From: Frankiales bacterium
GTDB taxonomy: Bacteria; Actinomycetota; Actinomycetes; Mycobacteriales; Geodermatophilaceae
Length of the DNA stretch: 38,753 nucleotides
Assembly: GCA_025465155.1 (NCBI GenBank)
Contig: JAODNJ010000280.1
Span: forward strand, 1-38,753
Direction of reading: 5' to 3'
This document shows positions 1 through 8,676 of this stretch, piece after piece. The position numbers were made by a program, and so were the translations under genes. The notes beneath the pieces were generated by a model. It made no database searches. It had not been told where the DNA came from and worked only from the letters and a program-made list of their open reading frames with translations. Positions within the stretch are counted from its first letter, which is position 1; every line of letters begins with the position of its first letter.

Positions 1-1845
1 CTGCACGGCACCTCGAGCGAGACCCGTGCCACGCGCTGCGACTTCTACGAGGACTACGGGACCTGGGCCCGCGAGGCCTTCCTCGGCACGGTTCGGGCGT
101 GGACGCGCCGGCACGGTCTGGCCCTGAGCGGACACGAGGTCCTGCCGCACGTCGGCGGCTGGTCGCTGGATGCGGCGTTCCGGGACTGGGATCTGCGGGT
201 CAACTTCGGGCTCGACTTCTTCGCCGTCGACTCCTACCGCGACCTCACGGCCTGCGACGCCCAGGACGCGACGCCGCAGCTGGCGGCGAAGCTCGCCGAC
301 GCGGTGGCACGGGCGAACGGCCGCCGCGGCGCCATGCTCGAGCAGTACTACGCCGACGCCGTGCCCGGGACGGGCCACTACACAGGGCACTGGGGCCTGA
401 CCCCGGGCGAGCTCCGGAGCCAGACCATCCGCCACCACCTGTCGGGCATGCGGCAGCAGATCCTGCACGGCTTCTACCTGACCGACGGGCACGACGGCGA
501 CCCCACGATGTTCACCAACCCGCGGTTCGACTTCCCACCCGGGTTCAACTTCGAGCCGTGGTTCGCCCGGCACCACGTCGGCATCGCGCTCGAGACCGCC
601 CGGCTGTCGCAGTTCCTCGACGACCTGGAGCAAGACCGCCGCGTTGCCCTGCTCTACCCGACCCGCACGATCTGGGCCGATACCCAGAACGGCCCGCACG
701 CCCGGGAGTTCGGCCGCTGGGCGCAGACCCTCACCGAGGCCAACGTCCCCTTCGACATCGTCGACGAGGCGATGCTCGGCTCGACGGCGGACCTTCCGTC
801 CTACGACGCCGTGGTGCTCCCCGGGGTCACCACCCTGAGGTCCCGCGTCACCCTCGAGACGCTGGGGGCCCTGCTCGAACGTGGTGGCGAGGTTCTGGTC
901 TCCGGCGCGACCCCGAGCGCCTACCAACACGGGTCGCAGACCGCCGTCGGTGACTGGGCCCACCTGGTGACCCGCAGCGGGCACCGCATCACCCGGCACG
1001 AGCAGGCACCGGCCACGGCCGACGCTGTCGAACGTCTCCGCGGCCGCTCGATGGCGGCGCGGGTGGACCGCTCGATCGCCCTCGTGGCCGGCACGGGGCC
1101 GGACGGGCGGCGGCGGCTCGCCGCGTTCAACGACGGGCCGGCGCCCTCGGACCTGGCGCTCGACCTGAAGGACGGCGACGCGGTCGTCGCGTCGGACGCG
1201 GCCTCGGGAGACGTCCGGTCGGTGGTGCGCGCAGGCTCGGGCCGGAGCGGCCTGCGCCTGGCACCCGCCGAGCTTCTGCTCATCGAGGAGGTCGATCCGC
1301 ACGACGTCCCGGGCACTCGTGAGCGAGCCCTGGACGACGTGACGCCCGGGACGGGTCAGGCGCTGGCTGACGGCTGGACGGTCCGTGTCGCGACCGGCAA
1401 CGGGTCCGGACACGGCGACGACCTCGTGCTGCGCGACCTCGACCTGGCCCGCGGCCTCGAGGAACAGGGGCTCCCCGCCTTCTCGGGCGTCGTCACGTAC
1501 GCCCGCACGATCGTTCTCGACTCCCCCGGCCCGTTCCTCCTCGACCTGCCCGACGTCGTGGGCGGCGCGGAGGTCGTCCTCAACGGCCGCCCGGTCGGGC
1601 GCCGCAGCTGGGCCCCGTACGCCTTCCGCATCGCTCAGGAGGCCACGGTCGCCGGGGAGAACCACCTGCAGATCGAGGTGGCCGGCACCGCGGCCAACCG
1701 GTACTACGCCGGCACTGGTATGCGGGAGCGCCCTGACCCGTGCGGGATCATCGGCGTTCCCCGGCTGCATCCCCTGCGGACCGGGAGCCCCCTTCCCGCC
1801 GAAGCCACCTCCTCCTCCCGGGAGTCCACCCGGACGGGAGAGTGA
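1..1845 (+). CDS. Glycoside hydrolase, GH106/GH2-like, C-terminal part (5' end outside window)
   Basis: The frame is open from base 1, so the start lies upstream; 614 codons are visible. The first ~190 residues resemble the later strands of a (beta/alpha)8 barrel, with an LSGHEVLPH stretch like the LxGH segment of GH106-type enzymes. Residues ~215-300 look like a Rossmann/GATase-like middle domain (VALLYPTRTIWA, YDAVVLPG). Residues ~440-580 form a jelly-roll sugar-binding domain (VVTYARTIVL, EVVLNGRPVGRRSWAPY, GENHLQIEV). This order is known from large bacterial rhamnosidase-like and GH2-like hydrolases. The gene faces the left operon and ends 102 bp from it, so it is a separate transcription unit. 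Family assignment is moderate and substrate unknown, because the N-terminal catalytic half is missing from view. Confidence 0.65.
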   Translation: MHGTSSETRATRCDFYEDYGTWAREAFLGTVRAWTRRHGLALSGHEVLPHVGGWSLDAAFRDWDLRVNFGLDFFAVDSYRDLTACDAQDATPQLAAKLADAVARANGRRGAMLEQYYADAVPGTGHYTGHWGLTPGELRSQTIRHHLSGMRQQILHGFYLTDGHDGDPTMFTNPRFDFPPGFNFEPWFARHHVGIALETARLSQFLDDLEQDRRVALLYPTRTIWADTQNGPHAREFGRWAQTLTEANVPFDIVDEAMLGSTADLPSYDAVVLPGVTTLRSRVTLETLGALLERGGEVLVSGATPSAYQHGSQTAVGDWAHLVTRSGHRITRHEQAPATADAVERLRGRSMAARVDRSIALVAGTGPDGRRRLAAFNDGPAPSDLALDLKDGDAVVASDAASGDVRSVVRAGSGRSGLRLAPAELLLIEEVDPHDVPGTRERALDDVTPGTGQALADGWTVRVATGNGSGHGDDLVLRDLDLARGLEEQGLPAFSGVVTYARTIVLDSPGPFLLDLPDVVGGAEVVLNGRPVGRRSWAPYAFRIAQEATVAGENHLQIEVAGTAANRYYAGTGMRERPDPCGIIGVPRLHPLRTGSPLPAEATSSSRESTRTGE

Positions 1846-1947
1846 GCGCTGGGCGCAGCCGGGAAGGACAGCCGGCCCAGTGCGCCGCCCGCTCGGCCCG
1901 ACGTCGCCAGGAGACGCACTCCTTCCCTGGCACGTGGGAGTCGCGGG

Positions 1948-3144
1948 TCAGACCCAGATCTCCCCGAGAGCGCGAAGGACGTTGCCGCCGAGGACCTTAC
2001 GGATCTCTTCGTCCGTGAAGCCCTCCTGAACCAGCCAGGCGGCGATGTTGTGGAAGTTCTCCGTCGGGTTCTCCAGGCCGTCCACCCACGGCACCCGCTG
2101 CGGCACCGGCCCGTCGGTTCGGGGCTCGACGTGCAGCAACTCGGCGAAGGTCGTGTGCAGCCCGACGTGGTCGCCGTAGAGGGTGTCCGGTCCGAACGCG
2201 ACGGCGTCGATGCCGACCAGGTCCAGGCAGTAGCGGAAGTGGTCCATCACCGACAGCAGGTCGTGCGCCGGGTGGGCGTGCGACACCGTCGTGTGGGGAG
2301 CAGCCGACATCCCGATCACCCCGCCGGACGCGGCGACCACGCGCAGCACGTCGTCGCCCTTCAGCCGCGGGATGTCCCAGACGGCCCGCGCGCCGGCGTG
2401 GGTGATGAAGATCGGCCGGTCGGAGGCCTCGGCGGCCTGGATGCCGGTGAGGTCGGAGGAGTGCGAGACGTCGATCGCCAGGCCGAGCTGGTTCATCCGC
2501 CGCACGGCCCGCCGGCCGAGCGCCGTCAGGCCGCCGTCGGTGGTCTCGTTCAGCCCGGAGCCCAGCGCGTTGGAGTCGGAGTAGGCGATCCCGATCTGCC
2601 GGATGCCCAGGCCGTAGAGGACGTCGAGCTTGTCCGGGTCGTTCCCGATCGGGGTGGCCGCCTCCAGGCCGAGGACCAGGCCCACGCGGCCCCGGGCGTG
2701 CACCTCGTGGATGTCGGCGAGGGTCCGCACCAGGACGACGTCGGACTGGTGGGCGAGGTCGGCCTGGCGCATGCCGAGGTCGACCACGACGTCGTCCCAC
2801 TGCCACGGCGCGTTGCCGGTGACGCAGGCGGTGCCGTCCATCATGTTGTCGAAGACGACGGTCAGCCCCGACGCGCGCAGCCCGTCGAACGCGGTGTGCT
2901 GCCGGCCGGTCCGGTTGTACCGCGGGGTGTCGGCCATGTCGGCCGGGAACAGCACCGGGTGGTCGTGCAGGCTGATCGTGATGTTCCCGGCCAGGAGCCG
3001 CTCGGCCCGCTGGACGTGCTCGGGGGCGAAGCCGGCCCGGTACGGGGGAACCCGGTCGAACTCCGGCGCGAGCGGGACGACCGGCAGGGCGAGGTCGCCG
3101 TCGAGGTAGTCGTAGGAGGAGTAGCCCCGCTCCGGCGCGCTCAT
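1948..3144 (-). CDS. Membrane dipeptidase-like peptidase, family M19
   Basis: 398 residues, the usual size for M19 (renal dipeptidase-type) zinc enzymes, which cleave dipeptides and tolerate a D-residue at the C-terminal position. Recognisable family blocks are VGLVLGLEAATPIG (the bridging glutamate), IDVSHSSD and FITHAGARAVWD (zinc histidines), and a late NFHNIAAWLVQEGFTDEEI..GGN segment typical of the C-terminus. Oddity: the N-terminal metal motif, normally HxD, reads H60-D61-H62 (ISLHDHPV), so histidine sits where aspartate is expected. There is no signal peptide, so the protein is probably cytoplasmic. Start chosen at the ATG of an ATGA overlap with the M20 gene (3141-3144), which implies translational coupling. 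It is the last gene of the operon. Confidence 0.85.
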   Translation of the reverse strand: MSAPERGYSSYDYLDGDLALPVVPLAPEFDRVPPYRAGFAPEHVQRAERLLAGNITISLHDHPVLFPADMADTPRYNRTGRQHTAFDGLRASGLTVVFDNMMDGTACVTGNAPWQWDDVVVDLGMRQADLAHQSDVVLVRTLADIHEVHARGRVGLVLGLEAATPIGNDPDKLDVLYGLGIRQIGIAYSDSNALGSGLNETTDGGLTALGRRAVRRMNQLGLAIDVSHSSDLTGIQAAEASDRPIFITHAGARAVWDIPRLKGDDVLRVVAASGGVIGMSAAPHTTVSHAHPAHDLLSVMDHFRYCLDLVGIDAVAFGPDTLYGDHVGLHTTFAELLHVEPRTDGPVPQRVPWVDGLENPTENFHNIAAWLVQEGFTDEEIRKVLGGNVLRALGEIWV

Positions 3145-4511
3145 CGGGCCGCCCCCGCGCTTGCGGGGATCCACGCGGCGAGCCGATCCCACAGCACCTG
3201 CCAGGCGTGCATGCCTTCCCGCAGCCGGGCGACCCGCATGAACTCGTTGGGCGCGTGGTGCTGCTCGTCGGCCGTCGCGAAGGAGAAGAACAGCGTCTTC
3301 GCCCCCAGCGCCTCCTCGAAGAGCGTCGTGGCCGGCAGCGTGCCGGCGATGACCGCCAGCAGCACCTCCTGGCCGGGGTAGACCTCCTCCAGCGCGGCGG
3401 TGGCCGCCTGGATGGCCGGGTGGTCGGGCTCGATGCGGTAGGCCGGCACCCGGCCCTCGTCCGCGCGGACCCGCACCTCGACGCCGGGCACGTCCAGCGC
3501 GGCGACGTGCGCGGTGATCGCCTGGACCACCCGCTCCGGGTCCTGCCGGCCGACCAGCCGGCAGGACACGTGCGCGGTCGCGACGTGCGGGATCACCGTG
3601 TACTTGCCTCCGGCGGTGATCCCGTTGACCTCCAGGGTCGGCCGCTCCCAGAGCCGCTCGAGCGTGCTGAAGCCGGCCTCGCCGAACAGCGCCGGGGCCC
3701 CGACCGTGGCGCGGTACTGCTCCTCGTCGAACTCGACCGCCGCGATGGTCGCCCGCCGGCCGGCGGTGAGCGCCTCCACTCCGTCGTAGAAGCCCGGCAC
3801 GGCCACGCTCCCGTCCGGTCGGTGCAGGGAGGCCACCACCCCGGCGAGCGCGGTCACCGGGTTGGCCACCGTGCCGCCGTACCGCCCGGAGTGCAGGTCA
3901 CCCCGGGCGCCGGTGACGACGACGTCCAGGGCCACCAGCCCCTTCGAGGCGATGGACAGCGACGGCTCGGTGGGCCGCCACATCGCGCCGTCGGCGGAGA
4001 TGACCAGGTCGGCGGCGAGCTCGTCGGCGTGCGCGCGGACGTAGGCCGGCAGGTGCGGGCTGCCGATCTCCTCCTCTCCCTCGAACAGGAACTTCACGTT
4101 GAGCGGCAACCCGCCGCGCTGGGCCACCAGCGCCTGCGCCAGCTTGAGCACCAGCAGGACCGGGCCCTTGTCGTCGGTGACCCCACGGCCACGGACGACG
4201 TCGCCGTCGACGACGGTCTCGAACGGCGGGGTGGTCCACTCGGCGAGGTCACCGGTGGGCTGGACGTCGTAGTGGCCGTAGACGAGCACCGTGGGCGCGC
4301 CGTCCGCGCCGAGCCACTCGCCGCGCACCACCGGGAAGCCGTCGGTCTCCTCGACCCGGCCACCGGCGAACCGCAGCTGGGCGGCCAGCCAGGAAGCCGC
4401 CTCCCGCATGGTGTCGACCGACGCGCTGCGGCTGATCGACGGGATGGCGACGTACTCGGCCAGCTCGGCGAGGATCTCGGCATCGGTCGGCAGGGCCGGC
4501 CCGGCGGTCAC
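3141..4511 (-). CDS. M20-family dipeptidase (CNDP/ArgE-like)
   Basis: 456 residues, matching M20 dipeptidases with a lid domain. Metal and catalytic residues are visible in order: H80 and D82 in GHYDVQP, D113 in VTDDKGP, the GEEEIGS block at 145-151 (general-base and metal glutamates), and D174 in ISADGAMW. A DLHSGRYGG segment introduces the dimerisation/lid domain, and a final histidine lies in DEQHHAPNE. The enzyme should hydrolyse dipeptides in the cytoplasm. Start taken as GTG at 4509-4511, which overlaps the stop of the methylaspartate ammonia-lyase gene (GTGA). The longer open frame upstream is arginine/proline-rich antisense-like translation and is not credible. Its place between the lyase and the M19 peptidase supports a role late in peptide breakdown. 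Confidence 0.9.
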   Translation of the reverse strand: MTAGPALPTDAEILAELAEYVAIPSISRSASVDTMREAASWLAAQLRFAGGRVEETDGFPVVRGEWLGADGAPTVLVYGHYDVQPTGDLAEWTTPPFETVVDGDVVRGRGVTDDKGPVLLVLKLAQALVAQRGGLPLNVKFLFEGEEEIGSPHLPAYVRAHADELAADLVISADGAMWRPTEPSLSIASKGLVALDVVVTGARGDLHSGRYGGTVANPVTALAGVVASLHRPDGSVAVPGFYDGVEALTAGRRATIAAVEFDEEQYRATVGAPALFGEAGFSTLERLWERPTLEVNGITAGGKYTVIPHVATAHVSCRLVGRQDPERVVQAITAHVAALDVPGVEVRVRADEGRVPAYRIEPDHPAIQAATAALEEVYPGQEVLLAVIAGTLPATTLFEEALGAKTLFFSFATADEQHHAPNEFMRVARLREGMHAWQVLWDRLAAWIPASAGAAR

Positions 4512-5767
4512 GCCGCTCCTCCGACGGCCGGCCGGCGGGCCGCGGCCAGCGCGGCGGTCCGGGCCATCTCGTTGCCCACGATCATCACTCCTTCGTCGAC
4601 GCCCATCCCGGGCTTTGCGAGCACCTGGCTGGCCTGGCAGGCCATGGCCACGTGCGCGCTCACCTGGGCGGAGCGGTCGGTCTCGTTGCAGGTACCGCCG
4701 CAGTACGCCTCGAGCCCGGCGTCGCGCACGAGCAGGAGGGCCTCGGCGGTGTTGGTCAGCGATCCGAGGTCGGGGGTCTTCACGTGGACGACGTCGACGG
4801 CCTCGGCCGCCACGAATGCGCGGACGTCGTCCAGGGTGTTGCACCACTCGTCGACGACGAGCCGGACGCCGCTCCCCAGGCGGCGCAGCTGCGCCCGCAG
4901 CGTCGCGTACGCGGCCAGCTGCTGCTCCCGGCCGCCGGCGTCGACCGGGTGCTCGACGGCGAGCTCGAACGGCGCGGCGATCTCGCCGAGCCGCGCCAGG
5001 TAGCCCGCGACGGCGCCGAGGTCGCCACCGAAGGCCAGGCCCGGGGTGCCGTAGGTGTCGACGTGCAGCCGGGGTCGGTAGCCACCGTCCGGGCGCAGCT
5101 GCCGGACCCGCCCGACCAGCCAGCCCAGGTACTCCTCGAGCAGCTCACCGCGCGCGCCGAGCACCCCGAGGTTGTTGAACAGCCCGTGCGGCAGTACCTC
5201 GACGCCCTTGAGGATCATCTTGTCGGCGTTGACCAGCCGCTCATCGCCGGTCTGCGCGTAGAGGGGCACGGGGAGCAACGGGGAGCCGGTGCCGTACTCG
5301 TCGCGAACGACCTCGGCCATGGTCCGGCGCGCACCACGGGCCACCACGGCGAGGACCGCCTGGCTGACGCCGTAGCGGATCGCGGTGTGCAGCGGCCCCT
5401 CGTCGGTCTCCAGGCCCTCCAGCTCACCCGCCACCGTCCGGAAGTCGTCGACGTCGGCGCCCGCGAGCCACGGTGCCACGTGCTCCAGCAGCGCGGCGGT
5501 CGCGCGGTCGGCCGAGAACACCGGGTCCCGTCCGCCCGCACCGCTGTACTGCACCGCGGCGCAGTCGCCGAACTCCACCGAGCCGTCCTCCAGCACGAGG
5601 ACGACCGACACCGCCTCCCCGGGCTGCCGGATGGCGCGGAACCCGGGGGTCGACGGCGCCCCGGTATAGCCGAACCCGTCGTGGACGGCGCCGGCCCGGA
5701 TCGCCGCCTGATCGTCGGCGAAGAACCCGGACCGGACGGGGACGGCGAGGACGTCGGTGACCTTCAC
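4508..5767 (-). CDS. mal: Methylaspartate ammonia-lyase
   Basis: 419 residues, close to the length of characterised enzymes (EC 4.3.1.2, enolase superfamily), which remove ammonia from threo-3-methylaspartate to give mesaconate. Active-site residues align almost without gaps to the Citrobacter enzyme: Q73, Q172, H194 (VLPHGLFNNLG), metal ligands D237, E272 and D306, base K330 (VKTPDLG), and T359-C360 in GGTCNET. One key position differs: the carboxylate-binding glutamine (Q329 in Citrobacter) is H328 here (VVHVKTPD). No glutamate mutase (glmS/glmE) is nearby, so the usual glutamate route to methylaspartate is not encoded in the window. The lyase may act on methylaspartate, or a relative, released from peptides. 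The start is GTG at 5765-5767, three bases after the upstream stop. Confidence 0.93.
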   Translation of the reverse strand: MKVTDVLAVPVRSGFFADDQAAIRAGAVHDGFGYTGAPSTPGFRAIRQPGEAVSVVLVLEDGSVEFGDCAAVQYSGAGGRDPVFSADRATAALLEHVAPWLAGADVDDFRTVAGELEGLETDEGPLHTAIRYGVSQAVLAVVARGARRTMAEVVRDEYGTGSPLLPVPLYAQTGDERLVNADKMILKGVEVLPHGLFNNLGVLGARGELLEEYLGWLVGRVRQLRPDGGYRPRLHVDTYGTPGLAFGGDLGAVAGYLARLGEIAAPFELAVEHPVDAGGREQQLAAYATLRAQLRRLGSGVRLVVDEWCNTLDDVRAFVAAEAVDVVHVKTPDLGSLTNTAEALLLVRDAGLEAYCGGTCNETDRSAQVSAHVAMACQASQVLAKPGMGVDEGVMIVGNEMARTAALAAARRPAVGGAA

Positions 5768-5770
5768 GGG

Positions 5771-6817
5771 TCAGGCGGCCAGCATCGTCTTGATCGACCG
5801 GCGGTCCGACATCGCCGCGTAGCCCTCGGCCACCTGCTCCAGAGGCAGCGCGAGGTCGAAGACCCGCCCGGGGTCGAAGCTGCCGTCCAGCACGCGGCCC
5901 ACCAGGTCCGGCAGGTACCGGCGCACCGGGGCGATGCCCATGCTGATCGTCAGGTGCTGGCGGAACGGCGGGAACAGGTCGAGCTGCGGCGTGGTGTGCG
6001 GAACGCCGACGGCACCGATCGAGCCACCGACGCGCGCCATCCCGACCGCCATGGCCCATGACTCGGGCGTCCCGACCGCCTCGACGACGGAGGCGACCCC
6101 GCGGCCGCCGGTGAGCTCGAGGATGGCGGCGATGCCCGCCTCGCCGCGCTCGGCGATGACATCGGCGGCGCCGAACGCCCGGCCGAGCGCCGCGCGGTCG
6201 TCGTGCCGGCTCATCAGGATGACCCGCTCGGCCCCCAGCAGCTGGCGTGCACCGAGGACCGCGCACAGCCCCACGGCGCCGTCCCCGATGACCGCGACCG
6301 TCGAGCCGCGCTCCACGCCGGCGAGGACCGCGCCGTGCAGGCCGGTGGCGGCGACATCGGTGAGCGCGAGCAGCGAGGGCAGCAGCGACTCGTCGATACC
6401 GGCCAGGCCGCCGGGGACGGCGATCAGCGTGCCGTCGGCCTGCGGCACCCGCACAGCTTCGCCCTGACCGCCGTCGGTGCCGGGGGCCCCGAAGGTGCCC
6501 CCGTTGTCGCAGCGGGTCTGGATGCCGTCCCGGCAGGCCGGGCAGGTGTTGTCCGACCACTGGAAGGGGGCGACGACGAGGTCACCGGGGCGCACGGTGG
6601 TGACCGCGGCGCCGACCTCCTCGACCACGCCGATGAACTCGTGGCCGAGGCGGGAGCCCGCCGGCCGGTTGATCACGCCGCGGTAGGCCCACAGGTCCGA
6701 GCCGCAGACGCAGGCCCGCACGACGCGGACCACCGCGTCGGTCGGTTCGGTGAGGGTGGCGTCGGGGACGTCGTCGACGGTGACGGTGCCGGCGGCCTGG
6801 TAGACGGCTGCGCGCAT
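5771..6817 (-). CDS. Zinc-dependent alcohol dehydrogenase family protein (MDR)
   Basis: 348 residues, a full-length medium-chain dehydrogenase. The catalytic zinc site is C38 (VCGSD), H59-E60 (LGHEF) and a later cysteine or equivalent. The structural zinc loop has SDNTCPACRDGIQTRC, with aspartate in place of the first of four cysteines; I believe this is normal for one MDR subfamily. The Rossmann motif is VIGDGAVGL near residue 180. It should oxidise an alcohol, or reduce an aldehyde or ketone, with NAD(P). The start is ATG at 6815-6817 with an AGAGG ribosome-binding site 5-6 bases upstream. It lies between the ketopantoate-reductase-like gene (36-bp gap) and the lyase (3-bp gap), so it is one of three oxidoreductases in this peptide operon. 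The substrate cannot be read from the sequence. Confidence 0.88.
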   Translation of the reverse strand: MRAAVYQAAGTVTVDDVPDATLTEPTDAVVRVVRACVCGSDLWAYRGVINRPAGSRLGHEFIGVVEEVGAAVTTVRPGDLVVAPFQWSDNTCPACRDGIQTRCDNGGTFGAPGTDGGQGEAVRVPQADGTLIAVPGGLAGIDESLLPSLLALTDVAATGLHGAVLAGVERGSTVAVIGDGAVGLCAVLGARQLLGAERVILMSRHDDRAALGRAFGAADVIAERGEAGIAAILELTGGRGVASVVEAVGTPESWAMAVGMARVGGSIGAVGVPHTTPQLDLFPPFRQHLTISMGIAPVRRYLPDLVGRVLDGSFDPGRVFDLALPLEQVAEGYAAMSDRRSIKTMLAA

Positions 6818-6853
6818 GGGTTCCTCTCGAAAGAATGGCGGGAGCAGGACAGG

Positions 6854-7816
6854 TCAGGCGGCGTTGCGGGCGGCGACGAAGTCGGCCAGCTCGTCGAGGT
6901 TGGCCGCCTCGTTGACCCGCCGGCCCGCCTCGATGTCGTGGATGATGTCGGCGACCTTGTCGAAGATCGGGCCGGAGACGTCGCGCAGCATCTCGTCGAT
7001 CTCGGTCTTGCGCCTGCGGACGACGAGGTCGCGGTAGATGCCGCTGTGCTTCTTGGCGCTGCGCCGGTTGAACTCCGCCAGCCGGTCGAGGGAGCCCTCG
7101 AGGTCGTCGGGGACGAAGCCGTCGAAGCTCTCCACCGGAACCGGCGCCTGGTCCAGGACCTCCTGCGCGATGGCGATCATGACCGGGCGGTACCGCGGGT
7201 GCACCAGGTGCTCCGCGATGGGCAGGTCGGAGACCGCGCCGGCCCACAGCATCGCGCCGTAGGCCTCCTTGCCCCACAGGTAGCCGAGGACGTTGTCGGT
7301 CGGCTCGGCGTAGGGCAGCTGCGCGGCCAGCTCGCGGACGCGCGGGGTGATGTCGCCGCCGCCGAGCTCGCCGACCCGAAAGGTGGCGACGTTGCCCTGC
7401 ATGATCACGCCCGGGGCCAGGACGTCGGCGCCGAAGTTGACGAAGCTGGAGATCACCCGGTCCTTGCCCAGAGCCTCGATCAGCGTGTCGGCGGTGAGCC
7501 CGTTCTGGACGGTGAGCACGTAGCCGTCGGGCGCCAGCCGGTCGCGCAGCTGGTCGGCGGCCGCCCGGGTGTGCAGGCTCTTCACCGCGACGATCGCGCG
7601 GTCGATCCGACCCGGCATCTCGGCGGGGGTCACCGCGGGGAGCCGCACGGTGAACTCGTCGACCGGTCCCTCGATGCGCAGCCCGTGCTCGCGGATGGCG
7701 GTCACGTGCGCCTCGTCGGCGTCGCAGATCAGCACGTCCTGGCCGGCGCGGGTCATGTGTGCGGCGAGCGTGCCCCCGATCGCGCCACCGCCGACGACGA
7801 CCAGGGGGCTGCTCAC
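6854..7816 (-). CDS. Ketopantoate reductase-like 2-dehydropantoate 2-reductase family protein
   Basis: 320 residues. The N-terminus is a Rossmann fold with VVVGGGAIGGTLAAHM (dinucleotide loop). The middle has VQNGLTADTL and WGKEAYGAMLWAGAV (conserved lysine and helix of the ApbA/PanE C-terminal domain), then a C-terminal helical domain. PanE itself is somewhat shorter and ends differently. This protein has a charged stretch (RRRKTEIDEMLRD) where PanE has its substrate-closing segment, so it is a paralogue that may act on another 2-oxo or 3-hydroxy acid. A pantothenate role is unlikely, since no panB or panC is near. Start at GTG 7814-7816, in a GTGA overlap with the upstream hydrolase stop. 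Confidence 0.82.
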   Translation of the reverse strand: MSSPLVVVGGGAIGGTLAAHMTRAGQDVLICDADEAHVTAIREHGLRIEGPVDEFTVRLPAVTPAEMPGRIDRAIVAVKSLHTRAAADQLRDRLAPDGYVLTVQNGLTADTLIEALGKDRVISSFVNFGADVLAPGVIMQGNVATFRVGELGGGDITPRVRELAAQLPYAEPTDNVLGYLWGKEAYGAMLWAGAVSDLPIAEHLVHPRYRPVMIAIAQEVLDQAPVPVESFDGFVPDDLEGSLDRLAEFNRRSAKKHSGIYRDLVVRRRKTEIDEMLRDVSGPIFDKVADIIHDIEAGRRVNEAANLDELADFVAARNAA

Positions 7817-8676
7817 GCCGTCACTCCGCCGGCGGTGCGCACGGGGACGGCCCGGTCGAGGAACTCCCGCACGGTCGCCCGCCAGAGCTCGGCCTCCTCC
7901 TGCTGCGGGGAGTGCCCGGAGTTCTCGAAGACGACCAGCTCGGCGTTCGGCATCAGGCGGGCGATCGTCTCCGACGAGCTGACCGGCGTCACCCAGTCGT
8001 AGCGGCCGACGGTGACGAGAGTGGGCGCCGTGACCGAGGGAAGCTGGTCCTTGAGGTCGTAGGCGGGCCAGTTGTGCACGAAGCACCAGTTGTGCGCCTC
8101 GTGCCGGTAGAAGCCTGCCTCGACCGCGGCCGCCGACTTGGCCGCGTCGTAGTCCTTGTCGTAGAGCGGGATCATCTCCGCCCAGCGGGCCTTGAGGTCC
8201 TCGTCGTCACGGATCTTGCCGGTCCAGTACCGGGTGAAGTCGTCCCAGGGGATCTCGACGCGGTCCTGGTTGCGGGCGTTGTCGAAGGCCAGCTCCAGGT
8301 TGCTGCCGTCGGGCGAGGTGTCGCGCAGGACGATGCCCGCGACCCGGTCGGGGTAGCGGACGGCGTACTCCAGGGCGATGAAACCGCCGTAGGAGCCGCC
8401 CGCGACGACGATCTGCTCGGCGCCGAGCCACCCGCGCAGCCCGTCCACGTCGGCGGCCCACTGCTCGTGGGAGTACGGCGGGATGCCCTCGCTGCGCCCG
8501 CAGCCGCGGGCGTCGAAGACGACCAGGCGGAACCGGTCGGCGAACTCCCCGAAGGCCGTGCGGGGCTCCTCGAGCGACCCGATGCCCCCGCCCCCGTGGT
8601 GGGCGATGAGGACGGGCCCGTCCTCCGGCCCGTACAGCTCGACGTTGAGCCGGCAGCCGTTGATGGTCACGTCCAC
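7813..8676 (-). CDS. Alpha/beta hydrolase, proline iminopeptidase-like
   Basis: 287 residues, alpha/beta-hydrolase fold. The oxyanion region is HHGGGGIGS at 26-34. The nucleophile elbow is GGSYGG with S95, the acid is D227 (GRYDWVTP) and the base is H255 (NSGHSPQ), so the triad is complete. GGSYGG and the aromatic-rich cap (HNWCFVHNWPAYD) resemble the proline iminopeptidase/tricorn-interacting-factor group that trims N-terminal residues; an esterase or amidase role is also possible. The start is ambiguous: GTG at 8674-8676 has an AAGGAGG site 7 bases upstream and is preferred, while GTG at 8668-8670 would give a GTGA overlap. No signal peptide, so cytoplasmic. Confidence 0.83.
   Translation of the reverse strand: MDVTINGCRLNVELYGPEDGPVLIAHHGGGGIGSLEEPRTAFGEFADRFRLVVFDARGCGRSEGIPPYSHEQWAADVDGLRGWLGAEQIVVAGGSYGGFIALEYAVRYPDRVAGIVLRDTSPDGSNLELAFDNARNQDRVEIPWDDFTRYWTGKIRDDEDLKARWAEMIPLYDKDYDAAKSAAAVEAGFYRHEAHNWCFVHNWPAYDLKDQLPSVTAPTLVTVGRYDWVTPVSSSETIARLMPNAELVVFENSGHSPQQEEAELWRATVREFLDRAVPVRTAGGVTA

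Noticed and set aside
1846-1947. Possible bidirectional terminator between the convergent genes
   Set aside because: Only a 6-bp stem (CTGGGC/GCCCAG) with a 20-base loop and no T-run could be found; too weak to list.
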